This document shows, piece after piece, positions 47,046 to 54,171 of a DNA stretch of 64,000 nt. Under the pieces are notes generated by a model. That model ran no database searches. It was not told the origin of the DNA and worked only from the letters and a program-made list of their open reading frames with translations. Origin of the DNA: Salinarimonas sp052380005 (GTDB lineage: Bacteria > Pseudomonadota > Alphaproteobacteria > Rhizobiales > Beijerinckiaceae); NCBI GenBank assembly GCA_052380005.1, contig JBQTCJ010000006.1; one strand, written 5' to 3'. Each line of letters begins with the position of its first letter. The first letter of the stretch is position 1. The translations under genes were made by a program, and so were the position numbers.

Positions 47046-47866
47046 GCCGCGCTGGCCTCTCGCAGGGCGGTGAGGGCCGCGTCCTTCCACCGGCTGAACA
47101 GCTTCGTCTTCCGCGTCATGGTCAGCGTGCCGGGCTCGTGATCCGCAAACCAGTCGTCGACGGCGATCTGCACGAGCTTGTGGACGATGGCTTCCGGGTC
47201 GCCGCGCAGCGCCCGCGCGTCCGCCACGATCGCCGAGAGGATCGCATCGAAGCCGGCGGCATCGGGCATCCCGTTCGCCGCTTCCTCCGGGCTCTCCGGC
47301 GCGCGCCACGCCGTGCCATGGGCCGGCGCCGGGCCGGCGGGCGCGGGCGCCTCGAGCGGTTCCGGGACGATCCGGTCCCGCGCGTTGAGGCGGCCGTCCC
47401 GCATCAGCTCGGCCGCGATCCAGAGGATGCCTCGCCGACGAGCGGCCCGGGTCGCGTGGGCCTCGAGGCGATCCCCTTCGGTGCTCTTCGATCCGTCGCG
47501 GGTGGCCAGCCACAGGCGCACCGCGTCGTGTTCCGACCGCCGGCCGAACGACAGGAGGAAAGCCTCGGGCCAGGTGTAGACCGCGCGGGCCCAGTCCACC
47601 CGCGCGGCCGCGTAGCCCTTCCGGCCGTCCCCGGGATCGGAGAGGCGCCCGAGTACGGACCCGCCGGCGCTGGGCCGGGGGTGGCGTTCGATCGCCCCCA
47701 TGATCCGGGCCGCCTCCTCAAGGTCCGCCTGGACGTCCTCTCGGGTCCAGATGTAGGCCGGCGCCCGAAGACGCATCTCCCGGCGATAGGCCCGCGCCGC
47801 TGGCGTGCCGGCGATGTCCTTCGGGAGGTCGAGCGGGTCGACGAGCATGTCCCGTTGCGCGCTCAT
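47042..47866 (-). CDS. Hypothetical phage protein, 274 aa
   Basis: Begins MSAQRDMLVDPLDLPKDIAG. SRRS-type charged helices and AAARVDWARAVYTWPEAFLL suggest a globular helical protein. A disordered Ala/Pro linker (PEPLEAPAPAGPAPAHGTAW) separates N- and C-terminal parts. Its position between the methyltransferase and the end of the early operon suggests a DNA-metabolism or transcription role, but no motif shows it. Confidence 0.65.
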   Translation of the reverse strand: MSAQRDMLVDPLDLPKDIAGTPAARAYRREMRLRAPAYIWTREDVQADLEEAARIMGAIERHPRPSAGGSVLGRLSDPGDGRKGYAAARVDWARAVYTWPEAFLLSFGRRSEHDAVRLWLATRDGSKSTEGDRLEAHATRAARRRGILWIAAELMRDGRLNARDRIVPEPLEAPAPAGPAPAHGTAWRAPESPEEAANGMPDAAGFDAILSAIVADARALRGDPEAIVHKLVQIAVDDWFADHEPGTLTMTRKTKLFSRWKDAALTALREASAA

Positions 47867-49518
47867 TCCGCGGCCTCCATGGTGGGTGCGAGAGCGGCCT
47901 TCACGGCGCGCTCGGCGAGGATGCTTTCGAGGAAGAGCGCCGCGACCGGGACGCAGATCGCGTTGCCGTAGGCGCGCAGGCGTCCCACTCGGGAGGGCTC
48001 ACCGGTCGACAGGGGCGCGAACGTCACCCGTCGCCAGATATCTCCAAAACCCATTGCGATCCGCGCTTTCGCTTCACCGCTAAGGGATGCCCATGCCGCT
48101 TGAGCCTGCTCAGGTGAGTTCCGCACAGCCCCCGCTTCACAGATGGCCGCGCACAATGCTCGCATGGCTTCGGCGTCACGCCGTCTTCCATGAAGTTCGG
48201 CGAGTGCGAGCGACGATGGCAGGCCGGACACAACGTCCTCAAGTTCGATGGCGTGTTGTTGGTAGGGTCCTCGTCTCGGTGGTGGACGTGGAGCTTCCCT
48301 GTCGCCCCGCACGCCTCGCATGCGGGCTTCGCCTGAGCCGCGGCCTTCGATCGACTGTGGCTCAGGCTGCGGCAGACGTCCTTCTCCATTCCGCGCGCCA
48401 TGCACGCCCGATCGCAGTAGACGCGATTCCGAAACGCGCTCAGGTCCTCCAGGCGACCGTTGATCCGCTTGCGATCCATCTGAGCCCCGCATGCGCGGCA
48501 ATGCTTGATCGGGGCCGGCTTGGCTCTCTGTGGCATTTACAGCTTCCTTTTCCGAGGCATAGTCTCGGGAGCTACCATATCCCATTCCGGCGGGAACCCC
48601 ATTAGCCAAGCCGACATATGAGGGGATAACTGGCCGCCACTTTCCGTCCCGGCAGAAGAGCCAGTCAGCATCTCGCCAGAGGCCGTTAACCGGGCCGGGC
48701 CGGTCGTCGGCAGGCATTCCTGCGCGTTCGGCTCCCTCCCTTCCCGAAAGGCATCCGAGCGCACCTTCTCGTGCGCCGTCGGCGTCGCCCACCCCGCGAG
48801 CTGCACCTGATGGTCCAGCGTCGTCACCGACTGGCCGCACGAGAGCCCCGCCTTGCGCGCCAGGGCTTGCTCCGGCGTAACGCCCGGCGCCGAGGCGTTC
48901 GGCGTGCCCCAGCCCGTCATTGCGGCCGCATGGTTCAGCGTCACGTGCTTCGGCTCGAGCGAGACCTGCCCGCGGCGTTCGGCGTCCGTCCGGGTCGGCG
49001 TCGGCCAGCCGCTCGGCAACCCACCACAGCCGCTGTCGGATGTGCGGCGCGCCGACGCCCGCAGCGCACAGATCAACCGCCCGGCAGGCGTAACCCGCAC
49101 CTTCCAGGTCAGCGAATACAGCGTCGAGCCAAGCGAGGCCGTCGCGGCTCGCAACCTGCTCTCCCACGACGACGGCAGGGCGGCGGGATTCGACGAGGCG
49201 GAACATCTCCGGCCACAGATGGCGGTCGTCGGCGAAGCCCCCGCGCTTGCCGGCGGCGCTGAACGGCTGGCACGGGCAAGAGCCGGTCCAGAGCTCGAGA
49301 TCGTCGGGCCATCCGGCAAGCTGCGCGGCGATGTCCCATCCGGCGATCCCGGCGAATAGATGGACGCGGCGGTATCCGGCGAGGTCGCCAGGCTGGACGT
49401 CTCGGATGCTCCGATCGTCCACGTCGCCGGGTCGAACAAGTCCGGCTGCGATGAGGTTGCGAAGCCATTCCGCCGCATAGGGGTCCACCTCGTTGTACAG
49501 GGCGACGGGCGCGCTCAT
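47863..49518 (-). CDS. C5 cytosine DNA methyltransferase (phage Dcm type), overprinted
   Basis: 551 residues. Motif I FAGIAGWDIAAQLAGW (about 54-69), motif IV GSCPCQPFSAAGKRGG with catalytic Cys (about 79-94), motif VI-like GEQVAS, motif VIII GAPHIRQRLWWVA and a far C-terminal motif X RVGRLRAYGNAI are present. VNGLWRDADWLFCRDGKWRP is a signature of phage Dcm enzymes. It probably protects phage DNA from restriction. Between WRP and motif X lies a divergent insert of about 170 codons that coincides with an HNH gene in the +1 frame; the Dcm frame stays open throughout. Confidence 0.85.
   Translation of the reverse strand: MSAPVALYNEVDPYAAEWLRNLIAAGLVRPGDVDDRSIRDVQPGDLAGYRRVHLFAGIAGWDIAAQLAGWPDDLELWTGSCPCQPFSAAGKRGGFADDRHLWPEMFRLVESRRPAVVVGEQVASRDGLAWLDAVFADLEGAGYACRAVDLCAAGVGAPHIRQRLWWVAERLADADPDGRRTPRAGLARAEARDAEPCGRNDGLGHAERLGAGRYAGASPGAQGGALVRPVGDDAGPSGAARGVGDADGAREGALGCLSGREGAERAGMPADDRPGPVNGLWRDADWLFCRDGKWRPVIPSYVGLANGVPAGMGYGSSRDYASEKEAVNATESQAGPDQALPRMRGSDGSQADQRSPGGPERVSESRLLRSGVHGARNGEGRLPQPEPQSIEGRGSGEARMRGVRGDREAPRPPPRRGPYQQHAIELEDVVSGLPSSLALAELHGRRRDAEAMRALCAAICEAGAVRNSPEQAQAAWASLSGEAKARIAMGFGDIWRRVTFAPLSTGEPSRVGRLRAYGNAICVPVAALFLESILAERAVKAALAPTMEAAE
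48024..48536 (-). CDS. HNH endonuclease nested in the methyltransferase gene
   Basis: 170 residues in the +1 frame relative to the methyltransferase. HNH core HVHHRDEDPTNNTPSN followed by LRTLCPACHRRSH, with zinc-finger pairs CRACGAQ/CDRACM, CEACGATG/CPACH and CEHCARP/CGTH. The ATG at 48534-48536 follows AAAAGGAAG and abuts the stop of the overlapping upstream ORF (TAAATG). It looks like a homing-type endonuclease that entered the methyltransferase gene without closing its frame. Confidence 0.78.
   Translation of the reverse strand: MPQRAKPAPIKHCRACGAQMDRKRINGRLEDLSAFRNRVYCDRACMARGMEKDVCRSLSHSRSKAAAQAKPACEACGATGKLHVHHRDEDPTNNTPSNLRTLCPACHRRSHSPNFMEDGVTPKPCEHCARPSVKRGLCGTHLSRLKRHGHPLAVKRKRGSQWVLEISGDG
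48537..49478 (-). CDS. Overlapping methylase-associated ORF in +1 frame of the methyltransferase
   Basis: 313 residues, wholly inside the C5 methyltransferase gene. It shows the features of a widespread phage ORF type often annotated as DNA methylase: GSTLYSLTWKVRVTPAGRLI, repeated W-(P/A/G)-T-P-(T/N) blocks (GWPTPTRTD, GWGTPNASA, GWATPTAHE), and a C-terminal SAWLMGFPPEWD. The Ser-rich N-terminus also fits that type. It may be truly translated, or it may be a conserved shadow of the Dcm frame. No RBS is obvious at its ATG (49476-49478). Confidence 0.5.
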   Translation of the reverse strand: MRRNGFATSSQPDLFDPATWTIGASETSSLATSPDTAASIYSPGSPDGTSPRSLPDGPTISSSGPALARASRSAPPASAGASPTTAICGRRCSASSNPAALPSSWESRLRAATASLGSTLYSLTWKVRVTPAGRLICALRASARRTSDSGCGGLPSGWPTPTRTDAERRGQVSLEPKHVTLNHAAAMTGWGTPNASAPGVTPEQALARKAGLSCGQSVTTLDHQVQLAGWATPTAHEKVRSDAFREGREPNAQECLPTTGPARLTASGEMLTGSSAGTESGGQLSPHMSAWLMGFPPEWDMVAPETMPRKRKL

Positions 49519-50024
49519 ACCGCCACCTCGCGCTCACCGATCGCCGGTACGCGGGTCCACAGCCCCTGTGCGTGCAGCGCGTCGAGAAGCTTCCGCGCCC
49601 GCTTCGCCGCCGATCTCGCCAGCGCCGGGCTCTCGTAGACGTGGGCGTGGGCGGGCTCGAGGATCGCCACCACGTCCGCCATCGGTGACCCGTCGTGGAT
49701 CGCGAGCTCGTCGTGCTCGATGAGGTGGGCGAAGACCTGCCACACCGCAGCGACGATCTTCGCGTTGGGCTGGTCCTCGAGGCCCGCGCGGACGATGACG
49801 GCCCGCGTGGCCTTCGTGATCTGATCCTCGGCCTTCCGCAGGTCCTTCGGGAAGTAGAGGCCGGCGAAGGCCTCCTCTTGCACAGCGTCGAGCGCGGCCC
49901 GGAGCCGGGCGATCGATCCCTCATCCCCGTCTTCCACGAGAGCCCCATCCTGGCGGCACACGCTCCAGAGGATGCGGGGGAGGACCGCGATCTCGCGCCG
50001 CTGGCGGTCGGTGAGCGGGATCAT
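49515..50024 (-). CDS. Hypothetical phage protein, 169 aa
   Basis: Begins MIPLTDRQRREIAVLPRILW; helical and charged, with LYFPKDLRKAEDQITKATRA and VWQVFAHLIEHDELAIHDGS. It overlaps the methyltransferase start by 4 nt and the upstream gene's stop by 4 nt, so it is translationally coupled to both. The function is unknown. Confidence 0.65.
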   Translation of the reverse strand: MIPLTDRQRREIAVLPRILWSVCRQDGALVEDGDEGSIARLRAALDAVQEEAFAGLYFPKDLRKAEDQITKATRAVIVRAGLEDQPNAKIVAAVWQVFAHLIEHDELAIHDGSPMADVVAILEPAHAHVYESPALARSAAKRARKLLDALHAQGLWTRVPAIGEREVAV

Positions 50025-50287
50025 GGCGCCGCCTCACGAGCAGCCCGAACCCGCGCCTCGACGGCTGCGCGCGCGTTCGTGAGTGCGGAGCGCTTCTCGC
50101 TGCCCATCACCGGCCCGATGCGCTCGCCGTTCGCCCACGCGTAGATGACGTCCGGGCTGGACCGAAAGGCTTGAAGGCTGCCGACTTCCTCGAAGCCGAC
50201 GATGGCCTGTTGGTAGAGCACATAGCTCCCGCGTTCGTCGGGCGGCAGATCGTCGAGCAGGCTGATCCACGTGATCTCGATGCTCAT
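50021..50287 (-). CDS. Hypothetical phage protein, 88 aa
   Basis: Begins MSIEITWISLLDDLPPDERG, followed by VLYQQAIVGFEEVGSLQAFR and DVIYAWANGERIGPVMGSEK. It lies directly after the helicase gene and overlaps the next gene by 4 nt. No family is recognised. Confidence 0.55.
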   Translation of the reverse strand: MSIEITWISLLDDLPPDERGSYVLYQQAIVGFEEVGSLQAFRSSPDVIYAWANGERIGPVMGSEKRSALTNARAAVEARVRAAREAAP

Positions 50288-50291
50288 CGTC

Positions 50292-52109
50292 TCACGCTCC
50301 CCCTATGAGGTCGGGCAGATCGGAAAGGTCGTCATCCGTGACGGGATCGGCGCCGGGCGTGACGTGATCGCCGGGGGCTGTGACATTTGAAGCGCGATCC
50401 GTGACGTTTGACGCGGGATCTGTGACACCGGGCGGCCGGCCTGTGACTTGCGCGAGACCCCGTGTGGTCAGCCAGAACCAGTCCTTCTTCGTGAACATGA
50501 AGCCGTTGGCGATGAGCTTGTCGCCGAGCCGCTCGCGCGCCTTGCGCATGTTCTGCTCGCGGTTCTTCGGGTCTGTTTCCTGCCCCTGATACATGTCGTC
50601 GTAGGCCTGGATGACATGCTTGCGATGCACGACGAGCATGTGCGGCGGAAGCCGGATTCCGGAGCCGGGAGGCGGGGGCTCGCCGTGTTCGTCGAGCGCC
50701 ATCTTGATGGCCTTGAGGTAGTTCCGGGGCTTGTCGGCCATCCGCGGCGCGCCGACCGCCGCCTGCGACGGCTCCATCGGAAGGTCGCCCATATCCGGCG
50801 GCTCGACGGTGCAGGACGTGATCTCCTTGCCGTTCTCGCGATGGCCGAGCACATGGCCGCGCAGGACGAAGGGCACCGACCACCCGTCTTCGCCCTCCTT
50901 CAGCTTCTCGACGCGCAGGTCGCGGATCTCGCGCTTGTTGGCGTCGCGGTGCTGCGGATCCGCCTTCTTCGTCTTCGGGTCGAGGCGGCGCTCGCAGATC
51001 AGGACGGAGTCGACGTCGCCCTTCCACGACGTGTGGCCGCGCACCTTGCTGCCGTCGGCGTTCGTGTGGATCACCAGGATGACGGTGACGCCCGTCTCCT
51101 CGCGGATGCGCTGGCACCGCGCGATGATCGCGCCCACGTCCTTGCCGCTGTTCTCGTCGGCGCCGGTGCTCGCCTTCGAGACGGTGTCGACGATAAAGGC
51201 CTTCACCGGCTCGCCGAACACCTCCGCGGCCAGCTTAAGGTCGGCGATCACCTTCTCGGTGTCGGCGTCGTCGCGGAAGAGGTTGATGCGGCGCGGGATC
51301 ACGGCGAGCGGCAGGTCGTGGTCTTCCGGGATGCCGAGCTCGCGCCGATACGCGGTGATGCGGCGCGTCCGCAGCGCGTTCGCGCCTTCGCCGGCCTGGT
51401 AGACGACAGGCCCGCGCTTCGTGTCGAAGCGGCCGAGGAACTTCGCCCCGCGGATGATCGCGAAGGCGATGTCGAGGATGAGGAAGGTCTTTCCGGTGCC
51501 CGACGCGCCGCCGAGTAGGCACACCTCGCCCTCAGTGATCATGTCGTCTACGAGGTAGGCGTGCGGCTTCACCGCCCGCTCGATGTCGCGACCGAAGACG
51601 ATGCCGAGCTGAGAGCGCTTCTTCGCCTCGGTCTCCGGGCGCCACGGCTCAACCGCGTCCGCGAGGTCGTAGATCTCATTCCCCGGGTCGCGCGCCTCAT
51701 GCGTCCAGTCCAGGGCGGCGCCCGTGCCCGGCAGCTCGAGCAGCCGCACCGCGGCCGCGCCGGCCTCGCGCAGGGCCGCGCAGATCGAAGGCGCCTTCTT
51801 CGGGTACTCGCCCGCGACCACGACCACGTCGAGATCGATGAAAGACGACGCGAGGTCCCGCGCCGTCTCGCCAGCCCACGCCGAAAACCCGCCTTCCGTC
51901 GTCACCGCGAGGGCGCCGATCGCCGTGAGCGCGCGCTGGTCGGACTCGGTGGCGGTGAGGAAGATGCGGACGTTCTCGCGGCGCGCCTGGTCGAGCGCGT
52001 CCGCGCCGACGAAGACGGCCGCCTCGCCGTCGTCGCCATCCCACGGGGCGGGCTCGGGCGCGCCGGCCGCGTCCTTCAGGGCCACGAGGCTATCCGAGAG
52101 GTCGGTCAT
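50292..52109 (-). CDS. RecA-fold replicative helicase/RepA-like ATPase with Toprim-like N-terminus
   Basis: 605 residues. The N-terminal part (about 35-135) resembles a Toprim domain but lacks its D-x-D acidic pair. The central AAA_25/RepA-type ATPase has Walker A LLGGASGTGKTFLILD and Walker B VKAFIVDTVSKAS, with sensor-like ILVIHTNADGSKVRGHTSWK. A helical winged-helix-like C-terminal part follows. The very end carries repeated V-T-D/P units (PASNVTDRASNVTAP). It probably unwinds DNA or loads the replisome. ATG 52107-52109 was used; the upstream frame is a shadow. Confidence 0.82.
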   Translation of the reverse strand: MTDLSDSLVALKDAAGAPEPAPWDGDDGEAAVFVGADALDQARRENVRIFLTATESDQRALTAIGALAVTTEGGFSAWAGETARDLASSFIDLDVVVVAGEYPKKAPSICAALREAGAAAVRLLELPGTGAALDWTHEARDPGNEIYDLADAVEPWRPETEAKKRSQLGIVFGRDIERAVKPHAYLVDDMITEGEVCLLGGASGTGKTFLILDIAFAIIRGAKFLGRFDTKRGPVVYQAGEGANALRTRRITAYRRELGIPEDHDLPLAVIPRRINLFRDDADTEKVIADLKLAAEVFGEPVKAFIVDTVSKASTGADENSGKDVGAIIARCQRIREETGVTVILVIHTNADGSKVRGHTSWKGDVDSVLICERRLDPKTKKADPQHRDANKREIRDLRVEKLKEGEDGWSVPFVLRGHVLGHRENGKEITSCTVEPPDMGDLPMEPSQAAVGAPRMADKPRNYLKAIKMALDEHGEPPPPGSGIRLPPHMLVVHRKHVIQAYDDMYQGQETDPKNREQNMRKARERLGDKLIANGFMFTKKDWFWLTTRGLAQVTGRPPGVTDPASNVTDRASNVTAPGDHVTPGADPVTDDDLSDLPDLIGGA

Positions 52110-52386
52110 CCTGCCCCTTCCCGCGCGCGGCGATCTCCGTCGCCAGCGCGTCCATGTCCTGAATCGTCCCCACCACCGTCGCGACCGTCGCGGCGAGCTT
52201 CTTCGCTTCGAACCGGGTCCGGGCGTGGTCGGCCGAGAGAACCGCCATCTGCAGGTCGGCAAGATGCCGGTGAGCCTCGGCGCACCACGCCATCAGCTCC
52301 TCGCGCGTGCCGGCGTAGTCGTGCCATCCCGGCTCCCGGGCGACGGGCTCGGCGATCTCCTTGGCGATGGCGGCGAGATCGGTCAT
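52090..52386 (-). CDS. Hypothetical phage protein, 98 aa
   Basis: MTDLAAIAKEIAEPVAREPG at the N-terminus, then an all-helical body (ELMAWCAEAHRHLADLQMAV, KKLAATVATVVGTIQDMDAL). It overlaps the helicase start by 20 nt and its own start overlaps the preceding stop. It could be a helicase partner; no family is recognised. Confidence 0.55.
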   Translation of the reverse strand: MTDLAAIAKEIAEPVAREPGWHDYAGTREELMAWCAEAHRHLADLQMAVLSADHARTRFEAKKLAATVATVVGTIQDMDALATEIAARGKGQDDRPLG

Positions 52387-52712
52387 CGGCGGTTCCGCTC
52401 CTTCGCCAACGTCTCGCCGAGCTTGCGCTGAAGCTCGTTCCGATAGGCCTCAAGCGCGATCGCGATGTCCTGCTGGTCCTGCATCCGCTCGGCGAATTCC
52501 GGCATCATCGGGCCGGTCGGTGTCTCGCCCGGCGCGAGCCGCTGGTTCATCCGGCGCATATCCCAGTCGTGCCGCTCAATGCGGTCAGCCTCGAGACGGG
52601 CAGCGTCGACGAGCTTCGTGACGCGGGCGATCGTCCCTTGGAGCTTGGCGACCCGCGGCGACACAGCGTCTCGCGCGGCCGGCGCCTCGGTCCTTGCGGC
52701 GTGGGTGCTCAT
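52383..52712 (-). CDS. Hypothetical helical phage protein, 109 aa
   Basis: Starts at ATG 52710-52712 (MSTHAARTEAPAARDAVSPR), in a 4-nt overlap with the DUF4942 gene. The body is helical, with LQGTIARVTKLVDAARLEAD and a charged C-terminal half (AYRNELQRKLGETLAKERNR). The role is unknown. Confidence 0.6.
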   Translation of the reverse strand: MSTHAARTEAPAARDAVSPRVAKLQGTIARVTKLVDAARLEADRIERHDWDMRRMNQRLAPGETPTGPMMPEFAERMQDQQDIAIALEAYRNELQRKLGETLAKERNRR

Positions 52713-53515
52713 GCGGCCCTCCGCTTCCCGGGCTTCGCGACGGCGAGCCCGAAGTGGTCCGCGATGATCAGGTTGACCCGCCGGCGGAGATCGTCCCGGA
52801 GCGGGTAGAGGTGCGCATTCCCGTTCTTGAACCAGCGGGCGCGCCAGTACGGCGTCTCCGCTTCGGACCGGCCGTTGCGCTCGGCGCGCGCGGCCTCGAT
52901 GGCGGTGATGATCGACGTCGGGCCGCGGCGCTCGTAGGGCTTCCCGTCGAGCACGTGCATCGCCCGATCGACGTCCGCGAGGTCGTCGTCCTTGCGGAAC
53001 GATCCGATGTAGACCCCGCCGCGCCCGTCGCCGTAGGTGCTGAAGGCGTAATCGACCACGATGCGCGGGCCGATCTTGAATCCGTCGTTGCTGGCGTACT
53101 CGCGGGAGAGCCTGCGGAAGGCCGTGACGAGCCCGCGATTGAAGATCGGCCCCGCTTCGCCGAGGAGCCGGAAGCACGTCGCCGAGACGTTCTCGACCGT
53201 GAACGGCGGCGGGTCGTCTTCGATCTGCTTCTCGAAGGCGGTGCGCTCCTTGGCGTCCATGAGGTCCAGGAGCCCGGTCGTCTTCAGCGCGCCCTTCCAC
53301 GCGTCCCTGTCGACGTCCTTCACCACGTCACGGCCGGTGCGCTCGAATTCGCGGCGGCGGATGTAGGTGTGCCCCGAAGCCGCGCGGGCGTGCGCTTCCT
53401 GGGCATCGCGCAGCCGGCGGGCCGCATCGTCGTAGAGCTCGACGGCCCGGTCGCGGTGACCGACCAGCTCCTCGATGGTCGCACGCGGGATGAGGGATGT
53501 GCTGTAGGTGCTCAT
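52709..53515 (-). CDS. DUF4942-domain protein
   Basis: 268 residues. The C-terminal part with WFKNGNAHLYPLRDDLRRRV and NLIIADHFGL is the DUF4942 signature (W-F-K-N-x-N-x-H-L). ATIEELVGHRDRAVELYDDA is the usual N-terminal helix, and RRLSREYASNDGFKIGPRIV the central part. DUF4942 proteins often sit next to or are fused to N6-adenine methyltransferases, as here (the next gene upstream), so a role in DNA modification is likely. It overlaps both neighbours by 4 nt. Confidence 0.8.
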   Translation of the reverse strand: MSTYSTSLIPRATIEELVGHRDRAVELYDDAARRLRDAQEAHARAASGHTYIRRREFERTGRDVVKDVDRDAWKGALKTTGLLDLMDAKERTAFEKQIEDDPPPFTVENVSATCFRLLGEAGPIFNRGLVTAFRRLSREYASNDGFKIGPRIVVDYAFSTYGDGRGGVYIGSFRKDDDLADVDRAMHVLDGKPYERRGPTSIITAIEAARAERNGRSEAETPYWRARWFKNGNAHLYPLRDDLRRRVNLIIADHFGLAVAKPGKRRAA

Positions 53516-54171
53516 GCGGCGGCTCCCGCGAAGCGCGCGACGTCATCGGCGCGAGTGAGCGCGCGGCGGCGACCGGGCGGCACCCACCGCATCTCGGTCC
53601 GCCCCGCGGCGAGCGCGCACGCGCTCCAGATGATCCAGGCGTAGGCGGTGGCGGTCGTGGCGTTCGGGTCCCACCGCCCCTTGACCATCGGGACCCGCTC
53701 GACGAACGGGGCGACGATGGCCGGCGGGTTCCGCGAAAAGATGCGCTCGTACCGCGCAACGCCTTCGATCCAGGTCGAGCGCACGAGAAGGGCAGCGCCG
53801 ACGACGGCCTCGGCTATGGCGCGCTCGGCGAAGTCCACCGCGAGGTTGAACGGCGGGTTCGTGATGATCCAGTCAGGGCGGAACGGGCATTCCGCGCGGT
53901 CGGCGCCTTCGCCAACGAACGAGCCGACACAGGCGCCGATGCCGTAGTCGTGGACGTCGGAACGATGCACACGCCCGAAGGTCTCGGCCAGCACGGCGGA
54001 CATATGCCCGGCTCCGCACGCCGGCTCCCACACCGCCCCTCGGCAGTTCTCGACGCCGAGAACATCGTGAACCAGCGCGCGGGTCGCCCAGGGTGGGGTC
54101 GGAAAGAAATCCAAGCTGTCGCGCGCCTCGACGCGCTGCGCCATCACGGCGTGAGAGGTGTTCTGGCTCAC
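53512..54171 (-). CDS. N6-adenine DNA methyltransferase-like protein
   Basis: 219 residues from a GTG (54169-54171) that overlaps the upstream stop (GTGA). DSLDFFPTPPWATRALV is the F-P-T-P entry segment, VWEPACGAGHMSAVLAETFG is motif I (SAM binding) and WIITNPPFNLAVDF is catalytic motif IV (N-P-P-F). It probably methylates adenine in phage DNA, evading host restriction or mimicking host CcrM-type marks. An internal ATG at MAQRVEARDS is an alternative start. Confidence 0.87.
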   Translation of the reverse strand: MSQNTSHAVMAQRVEARDSLDFFPTPPWATRALVHDVLGVENCRGAVWEPACGAGHMSAVLAETFGRVHRSDVHDYGIGACVGSFVGEGADRAECPFRPDWIITNPPFNLAVDFAERAIAEAVVGAALLVRSTWIEGVARYERIFSRNPPAIVAPFVERVPMVKGRWDPNATTATAYAWIIWSACALAAGRTEMRWVPPGRRRALTRADDVARFAGAAA

